A stretch of 64,000 nt of DNA. It comes from Uloborus plumipes. Lineage: Eukaryota > Arthropoda > Arachnida > Araneae > Uloboridae. The DNA lies in assembly GCA_038373865.1 (NCBI GenBank), contig JAXGGA010002976.1, positions 47,017 to 111,016 on the forward strand, written 5' to 3'. The notes beneath the pieces were generated by a model, which saw only the letters and a list, made by a program, of their open reading frames with translations, made no database searches and was not told where the DNA came from. Each line of letters starts with the position of its first letter. The stretch's first letter is position 1. Below, piece by piece: positions 24,942 to 35,265 of the stretch. A program made the position numbers and the translations under genes.

Positions 24942-24945
24942 TAAG

Positions 24946-25052
24946 TCTGCAACAGGGGGTTCCAGGGCTCCACAGCCCAGGACTTCGGGCGGCACCTGCC
25001 CATGTCCTGCATGAGGGCGAAGAAGCACACACACACACACACACACCAAACG
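24946..25052. repeat. GC-rich segment ending in a CA tract
   Basis: A GC-rich head (GACTTCGGGCGGCACCTGCC, then CATGTCCTGC) leads into (CA)n at 25028-25048. The same design, with similar words, occurs at about 43730-43850 (CCTTCGGGTGGTGGCGCCCA, then TGTACTGCG, then CA-rich). This is a small dispersed family of unknown class. Confidence 0.5.
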
Positions 25053-26119
25053 AAGTTCGTCATTGAAAAAAACAAATTAAATTCAAGATGTCAAAATTCT
25101 TTTTTTTTCTCTCTTCTGTACTGCTAACTAATATTTTTTATGAAATCTGTTTCAATGACTTTCTGTATTGTATAAAATTGGTATTAGTGCTTAATTTCCA
25201 CTGAAGTCATGAGTCCTACAGCTTTAAAACCAATATTCATAAACAAATAGTTTGAACTCCGTCAAGAATTCGTTCGAAAGGAAAAGAAGTACAACAACCG
25301 AATTCCCTTCCATATTAGATACTGATCCCCAATATAGGCAAACTTCAACTCAAAAACTGTGCAGTGTTATTCCACAATTACTTTACTGCAACCAGAATTT
25401 ATTGAATTACTTATTTTTCTATTTTATTTTATTTACTTATTTTTTCTATTTTTTATTAAAAGTGCTAAACGATATTTTCTTCCTTTTTCTTGAAATTAAC
25501 GATTCTAAAGGCATCAATTAATGTAAGAAAAATATTTTTAATTAATTAGCTTATAAAGGTTGCATTTGCTTTTTTTCCCAAATTTACGCACCCTAAGGTA
25601 ATTAAGTAAATAATTTTAGGTGGCTATTGACAGACGATTTTTAATCGCCTTTTTTTTTCATTTAATTAATTGCAGCCGATGACCACTGCTAATTTCACCG
25701 ATTAAAAGCTGAAAAGGTTTTTTTTTTTTTTTTTTTGAATTCTAAATAGCACAGATTTTTTTTTAATAAACGCAACGCAATATCCTTTTCAGAGATCTAT
25801 TCAGATTTTATGCTTCATATTTGATGCGACATAGAAAAAAAATAGTGATCCCTATCAAATAATTACTATAATTACGTGGGCAATTTAGCCACCAGTTGCG
25901 CAAGTTCGGTCGGACGCAGAGCAACTGGTATTTTCACTTGACACTGGCTCAAGTTGACTTGGAGTCAACGCATTGACATAAAGATGTAGCGTAAATCAAA
26001 GGGAAGTGCGAAGTGTCTGTAAAAAATGACGTTAATAGGGATCGCTCATGATACCAATGCATTCGTCAGAAAGTTATGAAGATGTACTCAAGAGGAAGTG
26101 TCTTTTATAAGTGTCTTTT
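25053..26119. other. Unclassified DNA
   Basis: AT-rich with poly-T tracts. No gene or bounded element recognised. Confidence 0.45.
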
Positions 26120-26472
26120 AATTCATCACAGTACAGTAGGCATGACATTGAGATGCCCTTTAGGAAAAAACTTCATCAACCATTAACTGGTAAATTGATC
26201 CACCTTAGTACAGAAGTCTGGGGAGACCTCATTTGGGGTATGCTGTTCAGTTTTGATCTCGTTATCTTAAGAAAGATATCAATTTATTGGAAAGGAGGGT
26301 ATACAAAGGCGGGCTTTGAGGTTAGTAAATCGGGCTTTCTAATTTAGACTATGATTCCAGGCTTAGAATGCCAAATGTATCTGTGCAGTCTTAAAAAAGA
26401 CGAGTCTGGGGGGGGGGGGGGTTGATCCAGTTATTTGGAGTATGCAGTTCAGTTTTGATCTTGTTATCTTAA

Positions 26473-27181
26473 GGTGAGAAGGGACTTTCAGATGAACAAA
26501 AAATGGTCGAAAAATCGGTTTATCTTTGATGATATTTCTAAAAACTATATGATTGAAACACATGTTATTGCTATTGTAAATAAATAGCTTTACCTTATTT
26601 GTGGTGAATTTGTATTCAAAACTAATTTAATAATGAAATATACAACAGTAAAGCAGTAAATGTTGATTTTCTCAAAACATAACTTAACGCGTATTTACAA
26701 ATTTCATACTGGTCCAGTGTAATAAATTATTTAAATTTGCTAAAAAATTTTTGCCATGTACTTAAGAAGTTTGTTAACATTTTGTTGGGAAGGAATTTTC
26801 TATTTAATTAGCTGTGTCGAATATATTTGCTATGTTTTATTGAAATGTGGATATCTTTTACAAAAAAAATGTAGATTTTAGTTTGTTTTTTTTTCTTTAT
26901 TTTTTGCCACAGTATATAGAAAAAGTACTCCCATCATTTTATTTTCTGGTGCTTTATGATCCACATTTTGCTTGTATTTTGTCATTTTGATGAAATTTCA
27001 AGCGCGAGGAATAATAAAGAAAAAGTGTTAAAATTCCAATTTTAAATTAAAAAAAAAAAACTTTAAAATATTTCAAAGAAAATTTTTATATGTGTTAGTA
27101 TTAGCAACATGTAGCTATTCTGCAAATTTCAAAGAAATTCATTGAAAATTGCAAAGAAAAAAAGGATAGTCCCTTGTCGCC
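26473..27181. mobile_element. TTAA-target DNA element in the LINE
   Basis: Flanked by TTAA at 26469-26472 and 27182-27185. Inverted ends are GGTGAGAAGGGAC and, on the other strand, GGCGACAAGGGAC (11 of 13 identical). It interrupts the LINE word CTTAAGAAAGATAT. 709 bp with no coding capacity. TTAA targets are used by piggyBac and Kolobok elements; I cannot decide between them. Confidence 0.88.
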
Positions 27182-27194
27182 TTAAGAAAGATAT

Positions 27195-27804
27195 TGTTAC
27201 AAATTTTGTAAATAGTTGTTGTTTTTCTTGCCTTGTATCATTTTCACTAGTTTTGGTTTCATCTGGCGACATGTTGCAAAAGTATCTGAAGATATCACCT
27301 TTATCACTTGTATACCGGCCTTGTAACGTTTTGTAGTTTTTACACTTGCCCTACATTTAATAAGCATGAAGACATTTTCGCGTTGGTTTTTCTTTTTATC
27401 ACTAGAATTTTCTTGAATGGATTATTTAAGTTATGAATGAACAGAATACTCCAGATTTTGCTAGAATGTTGTAGAAATATCCTTCCGAGTATAAATAGCT
27501 GTCCGACTGCCTTGAACACAGCGAGTTGTTTTCAGATTTGATTTCTGGTGACTCGTTTTATTAGCTTGGGCGAATGTTTGTTTTTGCTTTTGTAATTTCT
27601 TAATTACTGTTCACGTTAGATACGTGGTGCTGAGTTACTGTTGAGAGTACAGTGTACTGTTTGCTACCTAATTGCTGGATGTTTAGCAATTGTTTCCTGC
27701 TCCTATTGTAAATAAGTGTACATACTTGTAAATAAATTTATAGTTACTTCCTCAAGATTGGAATGATTATTTAAGAAAGTTGAAGGTGCTACGAACTCGT
27801 TACA
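27195..27804 (+). mobile_element. Solo LTR of an LTR retrotransposon
   Basis: It begins TGTTACAAATTTTG and ends CTCGTTACA (TG...CA), with a 4-bp duplication ATAT at 27191-27194 and 27805-27808. Removing it restores the LINE word AAGAAAGATATCAATT. Internal signals fit an LTR: TATAAATAG at 27490-27498 and AATAAA at 27731-27736. No internal retroelement region, primer site or second LTR is present, so it is a solo LTR left by recombination. Strand follows the TATA box and polyadenylation signal. Confidence 0.88.
27490..27498 (+). promoter_or_regulatory. TATA box of the solo LTR
   Basis: TATAAATAG sits about 240 bp upstream of an AATAAA signal in the same LTR, the expected U3-R order. Transcription would start about 30 bp downstream, in the GAACACAGCG region. 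Activity today is unknown. Confidence 0.6.
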
Positions 27805-27913
27805 ATATCAATTCATGAAAAGGGTATAGTGAAGGGCTATAAGGTTGGAGGAAATGGGCTGTCTGATTTCGACTAGGATTCCAGGCTTAGAATGCTTAAT
27901 ATGCAGTATTGAG

Positions 27914-28675
27914 TAGGGATGCACCGATTAATCGGCAGTACCGATTAATCGGCCATAATCGGCCACTTTGCCGATTATTAATAACCGGCAAAATCGGGCC
28001 GATTAATCGGCTAAAAAAATATTTTTTAGATATTATTCTTTAAAGTATACTTTCACTTGGAAACTATGATGAATAATTTTATTAACAGAAATAATAATCC
28101 TCACAGTTGATATAAAGTTTTTTTTAATTAATTCTTCTACTTTGAATAAATATACATATAGACAAAGATGGAACATTTTTCATGTGGCAATAGTTTTCTC
28201 CTTAGCACAGTGCTTTCAGATAACCTCTAATTTTCAAGGAATTAAAGTATTGAATTAAATTGCTACTAATAACTAAAATATATGAATTAAAAGTACTCCT
28301 AAATTGGAGTGTTCACCACATACTCCTCCCCCTCCCCTCCTTTTTTTTATAAATTTTTATTTCCAATTAACATAACTAACAATGTGTGAATAATATTATT
28401 GACACTAATATGAAAATTGGTTCTAAGAAACTTGATAAAATATTGAAATTATTTTGTGAAAACTAGGAAAATGGAAAAAAAAAATCTTCTCCCAGAAATA
28501 AATTACTTACTATTTCTAACCTTGGAATTGTATAAGAGATAAAAAAACAGTCATGGTAAAATTGGTAGTAGAAAAACAACTATCCTTATCATTAATCGGC
28601 TCAGCCGATTAATCGGCCGATTACCAACAGCCGATTAATCGGTAATCGGCCAATTTGCTTATTGGTGCATCCCTA
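27914..28675 (+). mobile_element. hAT element (TAGGGATGCACCGAT family)
   Basis: Ends are TAGGGATGCACCGATTAATC and, on the other strand, TAGGGATGCACCAATAAGCA. The flanking 8 bp are GTATTGAG and GTCTTGAG (27906-27913 and 28676-28683), one mismatch, as expected for hAT. Subterminal regions carry many CCGATTAATCGG palindromes. The element splits the LINE word for AGTATTGAGCAAAGG. 762 bp, no transposase frame. A decayed relative lies at 7730-8236. Confidence 0.92.
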
Positions 28676-28894
28676 GTCTTGAGCAAAGGAGAGTCAGAGG
28701 GGATTTGATCTAGTTACTTAAGTTTATTAAAATAGAGGACGTTTATGAATAAAACTTCGGAACTGGCAAAACCAGGGGTCACTATTTTAAGTTTTTTAAA
28801 TCCAAAGCTGTGATCTTGAAGTAAAGAAAAATAATTACTTCAACGGGGGGAGGTGAAATAGTTTGAAACATTTTACCGGGAGCATAAGGAGTAG

Positions 28895-30140
28895 CACTTT
28901 GGCTGAGTAGCCGAGTACCCGGTACATGACACTTGTTGCGCCCTAGTTTAAAATACAATGACTGAGTATCAAAATATTTTCTTCGCATTTTTTTTATTCT
29001 TTATTTTTTTCCTTGAGTATTGCTTGACCCATCACAACCTTATTTTACGATTATAAAAATCTCTTAATTTTACTCCTATGTATTGTATCACTATACCAAG
29101 AACTTGAATCCGCAAAATAATGGTTTAAAAAATCCGTATTCTAAGTTTTTTAATTATTTGAAATAAATTGGATTATGATTTAAGGGCTTATTATTATCAG
29201 TCTATGAATATTCATCTTAGGGATCACATTGAATTGTTCCTGGATAGATGGGAATTTAACACACTAATAACAGTGACTTCTCACTTATGCGCCGGCCCAG
29301 GAGACCAACAGAAAAAGGCGCATAAGTGAGAGAGACGTAAAAGTGAACAAGCCTATTTAAAGGACTAAAACGCAACATAGGTTCTAATGAGAGAGTGAAT
29401 ATTTCTATAGAAAAGGGACATGTTACTACAGTTTGGCAATTACTGTAACGTAACTATAATGATTAAGAGAAAACAAAAGTTGTAGCATACCAAATTACAA
29501 ACTGTTCCCATAATTGTCCCTCTCCGAACTGTAGTTCATGCGGAAAAAATGCCTTCCGTGAGTAATAGGCGAAGGATTAAAGGGGAAAGTGAAGAAAAAT
29601 GCTTATTTTTTCAAATAAAATAATATTGTTTGTTAACATTTTACGGAAAATTCGGCACATAAGTGAAATATTTATCTTTAGAGCGACGCATAAACGATTG
29701 ATACTATCATTATTTTGCTATGAGATGTGCTGATACCATTCAAAATCGTCGTATAAGTGAAAAAGGCGCATAAATGAGGCGGTTTATAAGTGAGAGTTCA
29801 CTGCATGTGATATGGAAGAGATAGTTACACACAAATGCTCATCCATGAATTTGCAACATAAAAATGACATAGGCAATAAATAACTTTTACGATGCATTGA
29901 TTTTATCAGTGGAGATTTGTTTATTTTTGACTCATAGTATAAAAACAGTTGTATTTCGTAAATAAAGCAATTGTAAATTTCTCGAAAATTTCGTTATCAT
30001 GAAAATTATCCAATTTTTACAGCTACTCAGCATTGGCCGAGTACCTGATTAAAATTTAGCCGAGTACCGAGTACTCAGTAAATTGGCCGAGTAGACAGAG
30101 TTTAAATATCTAACGAGTACTCGGTACACCCCACTTCTTT
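28895..30140. mobile_element. hAT-like element with GAGTACC repeats
   Basis: Both ends carry CCGAGTACC/GAGTACTCGG words (TAGCCGAGTACCCGGTACAT near 28909; GAGTACTCGGTACACCCC at 30116-30133). LINE sequence stops at about 28894 and resumes at about 30160, so the block is an insertion. Terminal repeats and target duplication are too eroded to fix exact borders. It is itself interrupted by the pogo-like MITE at 29271-29803. Confidence 0.65.
29271..29803. mobile_element. pogo/Tigger-like MITE, copy 4
   Basis: It starts CAGTGACTTCTCACTTATGC and ends GTGAGAGTTCACTG. 533 bp. The flanking dinucleotides are AA and CA, so the TA target has mutated on both sides. Orientation is opposite to copies 1 and 3. 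It lies inside the hAT-like element at 28895-30140. Confidence 0.88.
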
Positions 30141-30210
30141 AAAGTAAAATAATTGTCTTTAAGTACATGGGGAAATAGTTAAAAGGAATGCAATCCGGCT
30201 TCAATTGAAA

Positions 30211-31424
30211 AAAGAAGAAAAAAGCTAATTTCTAGCAAGTTTCCTACACAATTGCAATGTGATTCACTATCTGACAAAAAAGCGAATTAAAAGACTGAAT
30301 TTTAGCTTTGGAATTGTGAAAACGATGAAAAATCTTGATTGTGCTTAATGAAATGTGCTAAAATGTGCTCGAAAAATGTAATCTATTTTTCAGACAACAT
30401 TAATTTATTTTTAATAATAAGTTAGCGACAGAACTTAAATGTATAATTGTTCAATAATTTCGTTAGAGAAAGAAAAATCACCTTAAAAAGGTCTTTATTT
30501 GGTGATTCAAGCAGAAATTTTATCGAACATTTTCCTAAACATTCGAAATTGCACATTTTAATTCTATGAGAAAATAATTCGGAAAAAGAAATAAAGCGTA
30601 AAAGCTTTCTTTTGATGCATTAAGCAGAAAATGGCCAAAAATATTTAAAACCAAATTCCTTAGCATGCATTAAACGGAAAACGTGTTTCAATAAGCCTGA
30701 AGAAAAGTAAAATTTGAAATTCTAATTACCAAGAAAATAGCAGTCACAGTTAACCGCTTAAATATTTTTCATTTATTTGCTCATCCTTCAATTGCCAAAT
30801 CAATTAACTTCAATTTTTACATTACCTCATATTCCATTCTTAGTATTATTACTGTATATGGGCGGTTTAGAGTTATTATGGTGTAAGTCGTACTTTTACA
30901 AATTGAATTAGGATGGATTTGTGTAGGTGGGGGAGGGGAGGAGGGGTATAGCTCCAGATTAGGAATTCAGAATAGTTGCCAATGGCGAGTGGCGATCAAA
31001 ATCACAAAACATGGTAGCCATTTTCGCACTTTTTGGTCGCCATTTTGAAAAAAGGGTATATGCAGCATACCTATTCGCTGTTCGTAATATTTACAGCAAA
31101 TTGAAAAAAAATACGATACTCTACAAAATAAGACTTTCAATGGTTATTTTAAATTTAATGGTTAAATTAAATGGTTAAATATAAATATAAACATACGACA
31201 AAAGGCAATGCATTCGAGCCCGCTTATTAGAATATCGGTTAAAAGAATATCCCGTTTAATATGTTTTCAATGTACGAAACCATTGTAAGGCATTATTTTA
31301 TCCCGGATAATGGAATATCCCGCTTATTAGAACATTTTTTGTGGCAAAATGATTATTCCATTAAGCGATCTCTTACATACTTTGTGTGTGTGTGTTTATT
31401 TATAAATACAATAGAAATATATAT
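30211..31424. other. Unclassified DNA with transposon scraps
   Basis: About 30966-31055 (GAATAGTTGCCAATGGCGAG, GGTAGCCATTTTCGC) resembles the termini of the element at 42425-42882. About 31208-31385 (CCCGCTTATTAGAATATC twice, near 31219 and 31318) looks like a pogo/Tigger-type fragment. The rest is unrecognised. Confidence 0.45.
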
Positions 31425-32400
31425 AATACTAGCTGCCAGGGCAGCTAGATTAGCTTCCTGCGGCATGTTGATGCATAAGTTCCCCCTCTCTAACTTTTAC
31501 CTCATTCTGAAGTTATATTATTTGATATAATTGAATGTTCATTCGATTTCAAGACAGTAGTGAGAAAATTTTTTAAAGAAACTACTCCCCGCCAAGGCGG
31601 CTCGCTTACAGGCGCTTCACGCCTTTACTTTTTTCCTATATAAAAAAAAATCATTCGAATTAGTGAGATGCTTCACGCCTTCAAGATGGTGAGGAAAGTT
31701 TCAGTAAGTTCAGCTCGCTCAAAGAAAAAAAGCAGACATAGATACTCAGTTTTTAATATAAGTAGATGGCTCTTCAACAAATAAATGTTTCAAAATATTA
31801 CCAGTAGCTAGCGATAAAAATTCTACGTAAGTGGTCCGCTTATGAGTTTCGTGTTTGATTTAGTTAAGCCTTCATTCAAAATTCTCATTATCATTGTTAT
31901 CACCGTTTCATAGCAACGACGGTTTGCAAGAATGGATTTCATATTTAATCATTTATTAGGGTTAATCGCTTTAAATTTGACTACTTATTAATTGATATCT
32001 TCGCTAATTAAAATCGTATAATTATATCAATTGAAACTAAAGAAGCTTGAAAAATTACCTATCTATCGGTACCTGGTTCGACTTTCAGTTCATTGGCGTT
32101 CAGGAGAAAGAAGCGTGACATAGAAAGATAGAAAGATAGTTAGAAAGAAAGATAGTTAGAAAGATAGTGAGAAAGATACTCAGTTTTTAATATAAGTAGA
32201 TAATTAGATGGCAAGCAACTTTGAGGACTCGTGCAGTTTGGTTTATTTATTAGTCAGAAAATTTTTGTCGTTTGACATAATTGTTTTTCTAGAAATTTGG
32301 AAGCATAACAGGTCGTAAACTCAATAACATGTCATTTATTCAATTTTTAAGCGATTGTAAAAACGGTCCACTTTGAAATACGAGATACAGGTAACAACGT
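31425..32400. repeat. Unclassified interspersed repeats
   Basis: About 31430-31768 starts ACTAGCTGCCAGGGCAGCTA and ends ACTCAGTTTTTAATATAAGT, then AGATGG. The same ending recurs at about 32178-32210, after a GATAGTTAGAAA-type short repeat (32126-32176). About 32213-32400 (TTATTTATTAGTC, GCGATTGTAAAAACGG) matches 60953-61115. These look like 3' remnants of unclassified retroelements or satellites; I cannot name the family. Confidence 0.5.
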
Positions 32401-33655
32401 TAGTCTTCATTTATTATGTAACTTGAATTTAAAATAAATAATTAACAATTATATAATAATATAATTACTTATCTTAAAATACAAATCCTACTCTTTAAGG
32501 AAGCATTAACGCAGTCTCAAGTTTTTTAGCAGGGCTTTTTGCAAAACCTTCGTTTTTCACTCGAAACTGTGTTACGAAAGACTTACACCACTATTGTTCT
32601 CACCAAGACATATGGATCAAAATAAATAATGGATCGAATAAATAAAGTTTTAAGCACTTCGAAATTCATAAAAGCAAGACATGTTATTAACGTTTTTACT
32701 ACTTTTCTCACGGAATTAATAAAAGTATTTTTATTATGATATTTAATTCTGGTACTGAGAATTTCTGTTCCTTTTAGAGGGAAACTAAAGTCAGAAATGT
32801 GTTTTAAAGCTGCCATTTATTTTGAAAAATGCGCTTGAATAATGGCTCATTGCTTTATCTCATTTTCAAAAAATGTACTACGGGCTTTCGCTTTGTTCAG
32901 AGCAAATGAAATATTTCACTACATTAATGAGTGACATTTTGCTTTTGTGCGATTAAAACCAATTTTTTTTCCTGCGTAAAAAACTCCTCTGCATATAATT
33001 TCTCAATTTATTCCATGCTGTGAACACTATACAGGGTCTGGCACAATGGATGGTAGGATATTAAAAGAGACAGAACTTCGAAACAAATTGAAAATTTTAT
33101 TGAAACAGTAGAATTCTAATCCAACTGTCAATCAGATATATTATTTCTCATAAGTTTCTGATTTTATTTATTCCTTTTTTGTGGGTACGTCATAACTTTA
33201 AACTTCAAAATTAAGCCGTCATTTTGAAGATTTTTTTCACCATTTTAACAAAGAATAAACAAATAATTCACATTTTTGCTGCTATTCAAAAAAGTACTTA
33301 AAAAATCTTGTTTCTGCGTTTTTTTCAGTCAAGTACAAATACATCCCATGAGTCGGCTAGTATATACTATATAACATATATATAAACGCTGTATGTTTGT
33401 GTGTGCGTATGTTACTCATACACGGTTTACGTCGAATCTTTGTAAAATTTAGCACAGAGATGCTTTGACGCTCAGGAGTTCCTTACGAGATTTTCCGACA
33501 GAAAATCCATGAAACAATGTTTACACCTGTCAGTAACAATGATTCAAATTTCGAAATTTTAAAAACATCCAAAGAGGTACAAATTTGAATTCTTAGTCAG
33601 AAAATTAATCTTTTCTACACATTTAGGTGAAATTATGCTTCTTTTTTTTCTTTTA
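32401..33655. other. Unclassified DNA
   Basis: About 33235-33365 matches 5385-5520 (dispersed repeat). From about 33363 the sequence (ATATACTATATAACATATAT, then GTATGTTTGTGTGTGCGTAT) resembles the head of a Helitron-type element, but no 3' end can be assigned. Confidence 0.4.
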
Positions 33656-33849
33656 TTTGAACTCAGGGGTGCCCGCCCCCCCCCCAAGCTCAATGGCGCA
33701 AATTGCCCCCCAAAAATTTTACAATATTCTTGTGCTTTTTATTTTTACCCCTCTTTTTATTTTATTAATTTTTTTAATATTATTTATTTATTTTTTTTAA
33801 TATTTTTTTTTTAAACATTTATTTATTTTTCTAAATTATAACTATTATT

Positions 33850-34935
33850 ACTTTCTTCTATATCTAATATATAGAAGAAAGTATTGGTTTCGTGAAAATT
33901 TTCGAATGTCGAATTTTGACGGATTTGCACGTTTTGAGGTGCACTGAATCCATTTCGACCATTTTTGGAAAATGTCTGTCTGTCTGTGTGTCTGTGTGTG
34001 TGTCTGTGTGTGTGTGAGTCTGTATGTGTGTGACCAGTTTTTGTGGCCGCGCTAGAGCAAAAACTACTGCATGAAATCGAACAAAATTTTTTGCACATAT
34101 GTACCACCATGTGAACTGGTGCACCTGACTTTGTTTAGCGAATTCCTCCAAGGGGGGGTGGAGCAATCGCACGTGTTCTGCGCGGGGGTGATTGCTATAT
34201 CTCAAGAATTAACCGGCGGAATCAAACGAAAATTGGTCCATAGGTAGACCCTACTGAGTACAGGTTCTGATTTAATTTGTTTGTCAATATCTCGAAGGAG
34301 GGTGGAGCAATCGCACGTGTTCTGCGCAGGGGTGATTGCTATATCTCAGGAAGTAACCGGCGGAATCAAACGAAAATTGGTCCATAGGTAGACCCTACTG
34401 AGTACAGGTTCTGATTTAATTTGTTTGTCAATATCTCGAAGGAGGGTGGAGCAATCGCACGTGTTCTGCGCAGGGGAGACTGCTATATATCAGGAAGTAA
34501 CCGCCGGAATCAAACGAAAATTGGTCCATAGGTAGACCCTATTGAGTACAGGTGCTGATTCAATTTGTGTGTCAATATCTCAAAGGGGGGTGGAGCAATC
34601 AAAAGTGCTTATTGCAACAATGCGAAAAATTAATTCATTAAAAAATCGCTTTCACGCTATTTAATTATCAAAACAGCTGAAAACTTTCAATGATTTGAAA
34701 TTTTTAACTGTTGCCAATTTCTTTTTACTAACAAATAAAATGTTTGCAATTAATCTAAACAAGGCTTTTGCAATGATTTCCAATTTCGCTCATTGATTCT
34801 GCATTTGCAGGGTTATTACGATAATTGGGAAATTGGAGCTGTCTCCAATTACTCGGGCGAGTACGTATTTTATTTTGTAACCGGAATTCATAAGATAGAT
34901 ATAGAAGAAAGTTTCGTGACGGCTACGACAGCTAG
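33850..34935 (+). mobile_element. Helitron2/Helentron-like element, second family
   Basis: It begins with a hairpin (ACTTTCTTCTATA, short loop, TATAGAAGAAAGT) and ends AGATATAGAAGAAAGTTTCG...GACAGCTAG, followed by a T-run. The AGAAGAAAGT word is thus present at both ends, as in the 9787-10536 family. The surrounding hAT sequence continues on both sides. The interior has a GTCTGTCTGTGTGTC tract, AGAGCAAAAACTACTGCATG and the 144-bp array. No coding capacity. The exact left border is uncertain by about 12 bp. Confidence 0.7.
34140..34605. repeat. 144-bp tandem array, about 3.2 units
   Basis: The word GTGGAGCAATC recurs at exactly 144-bp steps (A of GGAGCA at 34162, 34306, 34450 and 34594). Units contain CGCACGTGTTCTGCGC, GGCGGAATCAAACGAAAATT and GGTCCATAGGTAGACCCTA and are nearly identical. 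The array lies inside the Helentron-like element. Confidence 0.96.
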
Positions 34936-35265
34936 TTTTTTATTTATAATTAATTTTTTAACAGTTCGAATTATGCACAAAGTATAATCGCTTTTTTTCC
35001 CGCTCCAGACATTCCAAGTACACACACATGCACACAAAACAAATAAATAATAGTAAGGAAATAAAAAAAATAATTTAAATTAAAAAAATAAATTAATGAA
35101 TATTTTTTTATTAAAAAAATCCGTAAATAATTTAAGTTAAAAAAATAATCAAAAGATAATTTAAATAAATAAATAAATTAGTTTAAAAAAATCCCCCAAA
35201 AATTTTGATGGCGCAACTTGCGCCATCATAATCCCCCTCCCCCTGTTGGCACCCCTGTTTGAACT

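Larger units (their letters stand above)
26120..30210 (+). pseudogene. CR1/Jockey-like LINE 3' fragment, heavily interrupted
   Basis: Pieces of one LINE 3' end can be read in order by comparison with the cleaner copy at 60127-60798. About 26207-26437 is a partial copy (GTATGCTGTTCAGTTTTG through GATCCAGTTATTTGG). A second copy restarts at 26438 (AGTATGCAGTTCAGTTTTGA) and continues at 27186-27194, 27809-27913, 28684-28894 and about 30160-30210. The gaps are later insertions: a TTAA element, a solo LTR, a hAT element and a hAT-like element. No open frame of useful length survives and the reverse-transcriptase catalytic core is absent, so it is dead. Confidence 0.85.
33664..35257 (-). mobile_element. 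hAT MITE (CAGGGGTGCCCA family), copy 2, interrupted
   Basis: Ends are CAGGGGTGCCCGCCCC and CCCTGTTGGCACCCCTG, with a perfect 8-bp duplication TTTGAACT (33656-33663 and 35258-35265). Its interior is the reverse complement of copy 1 (GGAATGTCTGGA, GCATAATTCGAA words). A 1.09-kb Helentron-like element is inserted at about 33850-34935. Without it the hAT copy is about 0.5 kb. Confidence 0.94.

Noticed and set aside
26473..27804. A single 1.3-kb insertion in the LINE
   Set aside because: LINE bases between 27182 and 27194, plus separate TTAA and ATAT duplications, show two independent insertions.
31425..31445. Minus-strand Helitron 3' end (hairpin CTGCC/GGCAG next to CTAGT)
   Set aside because: The hairpin abuts CTAG with no spacer and no matching TC start could be found; left as an unclassified repeat.
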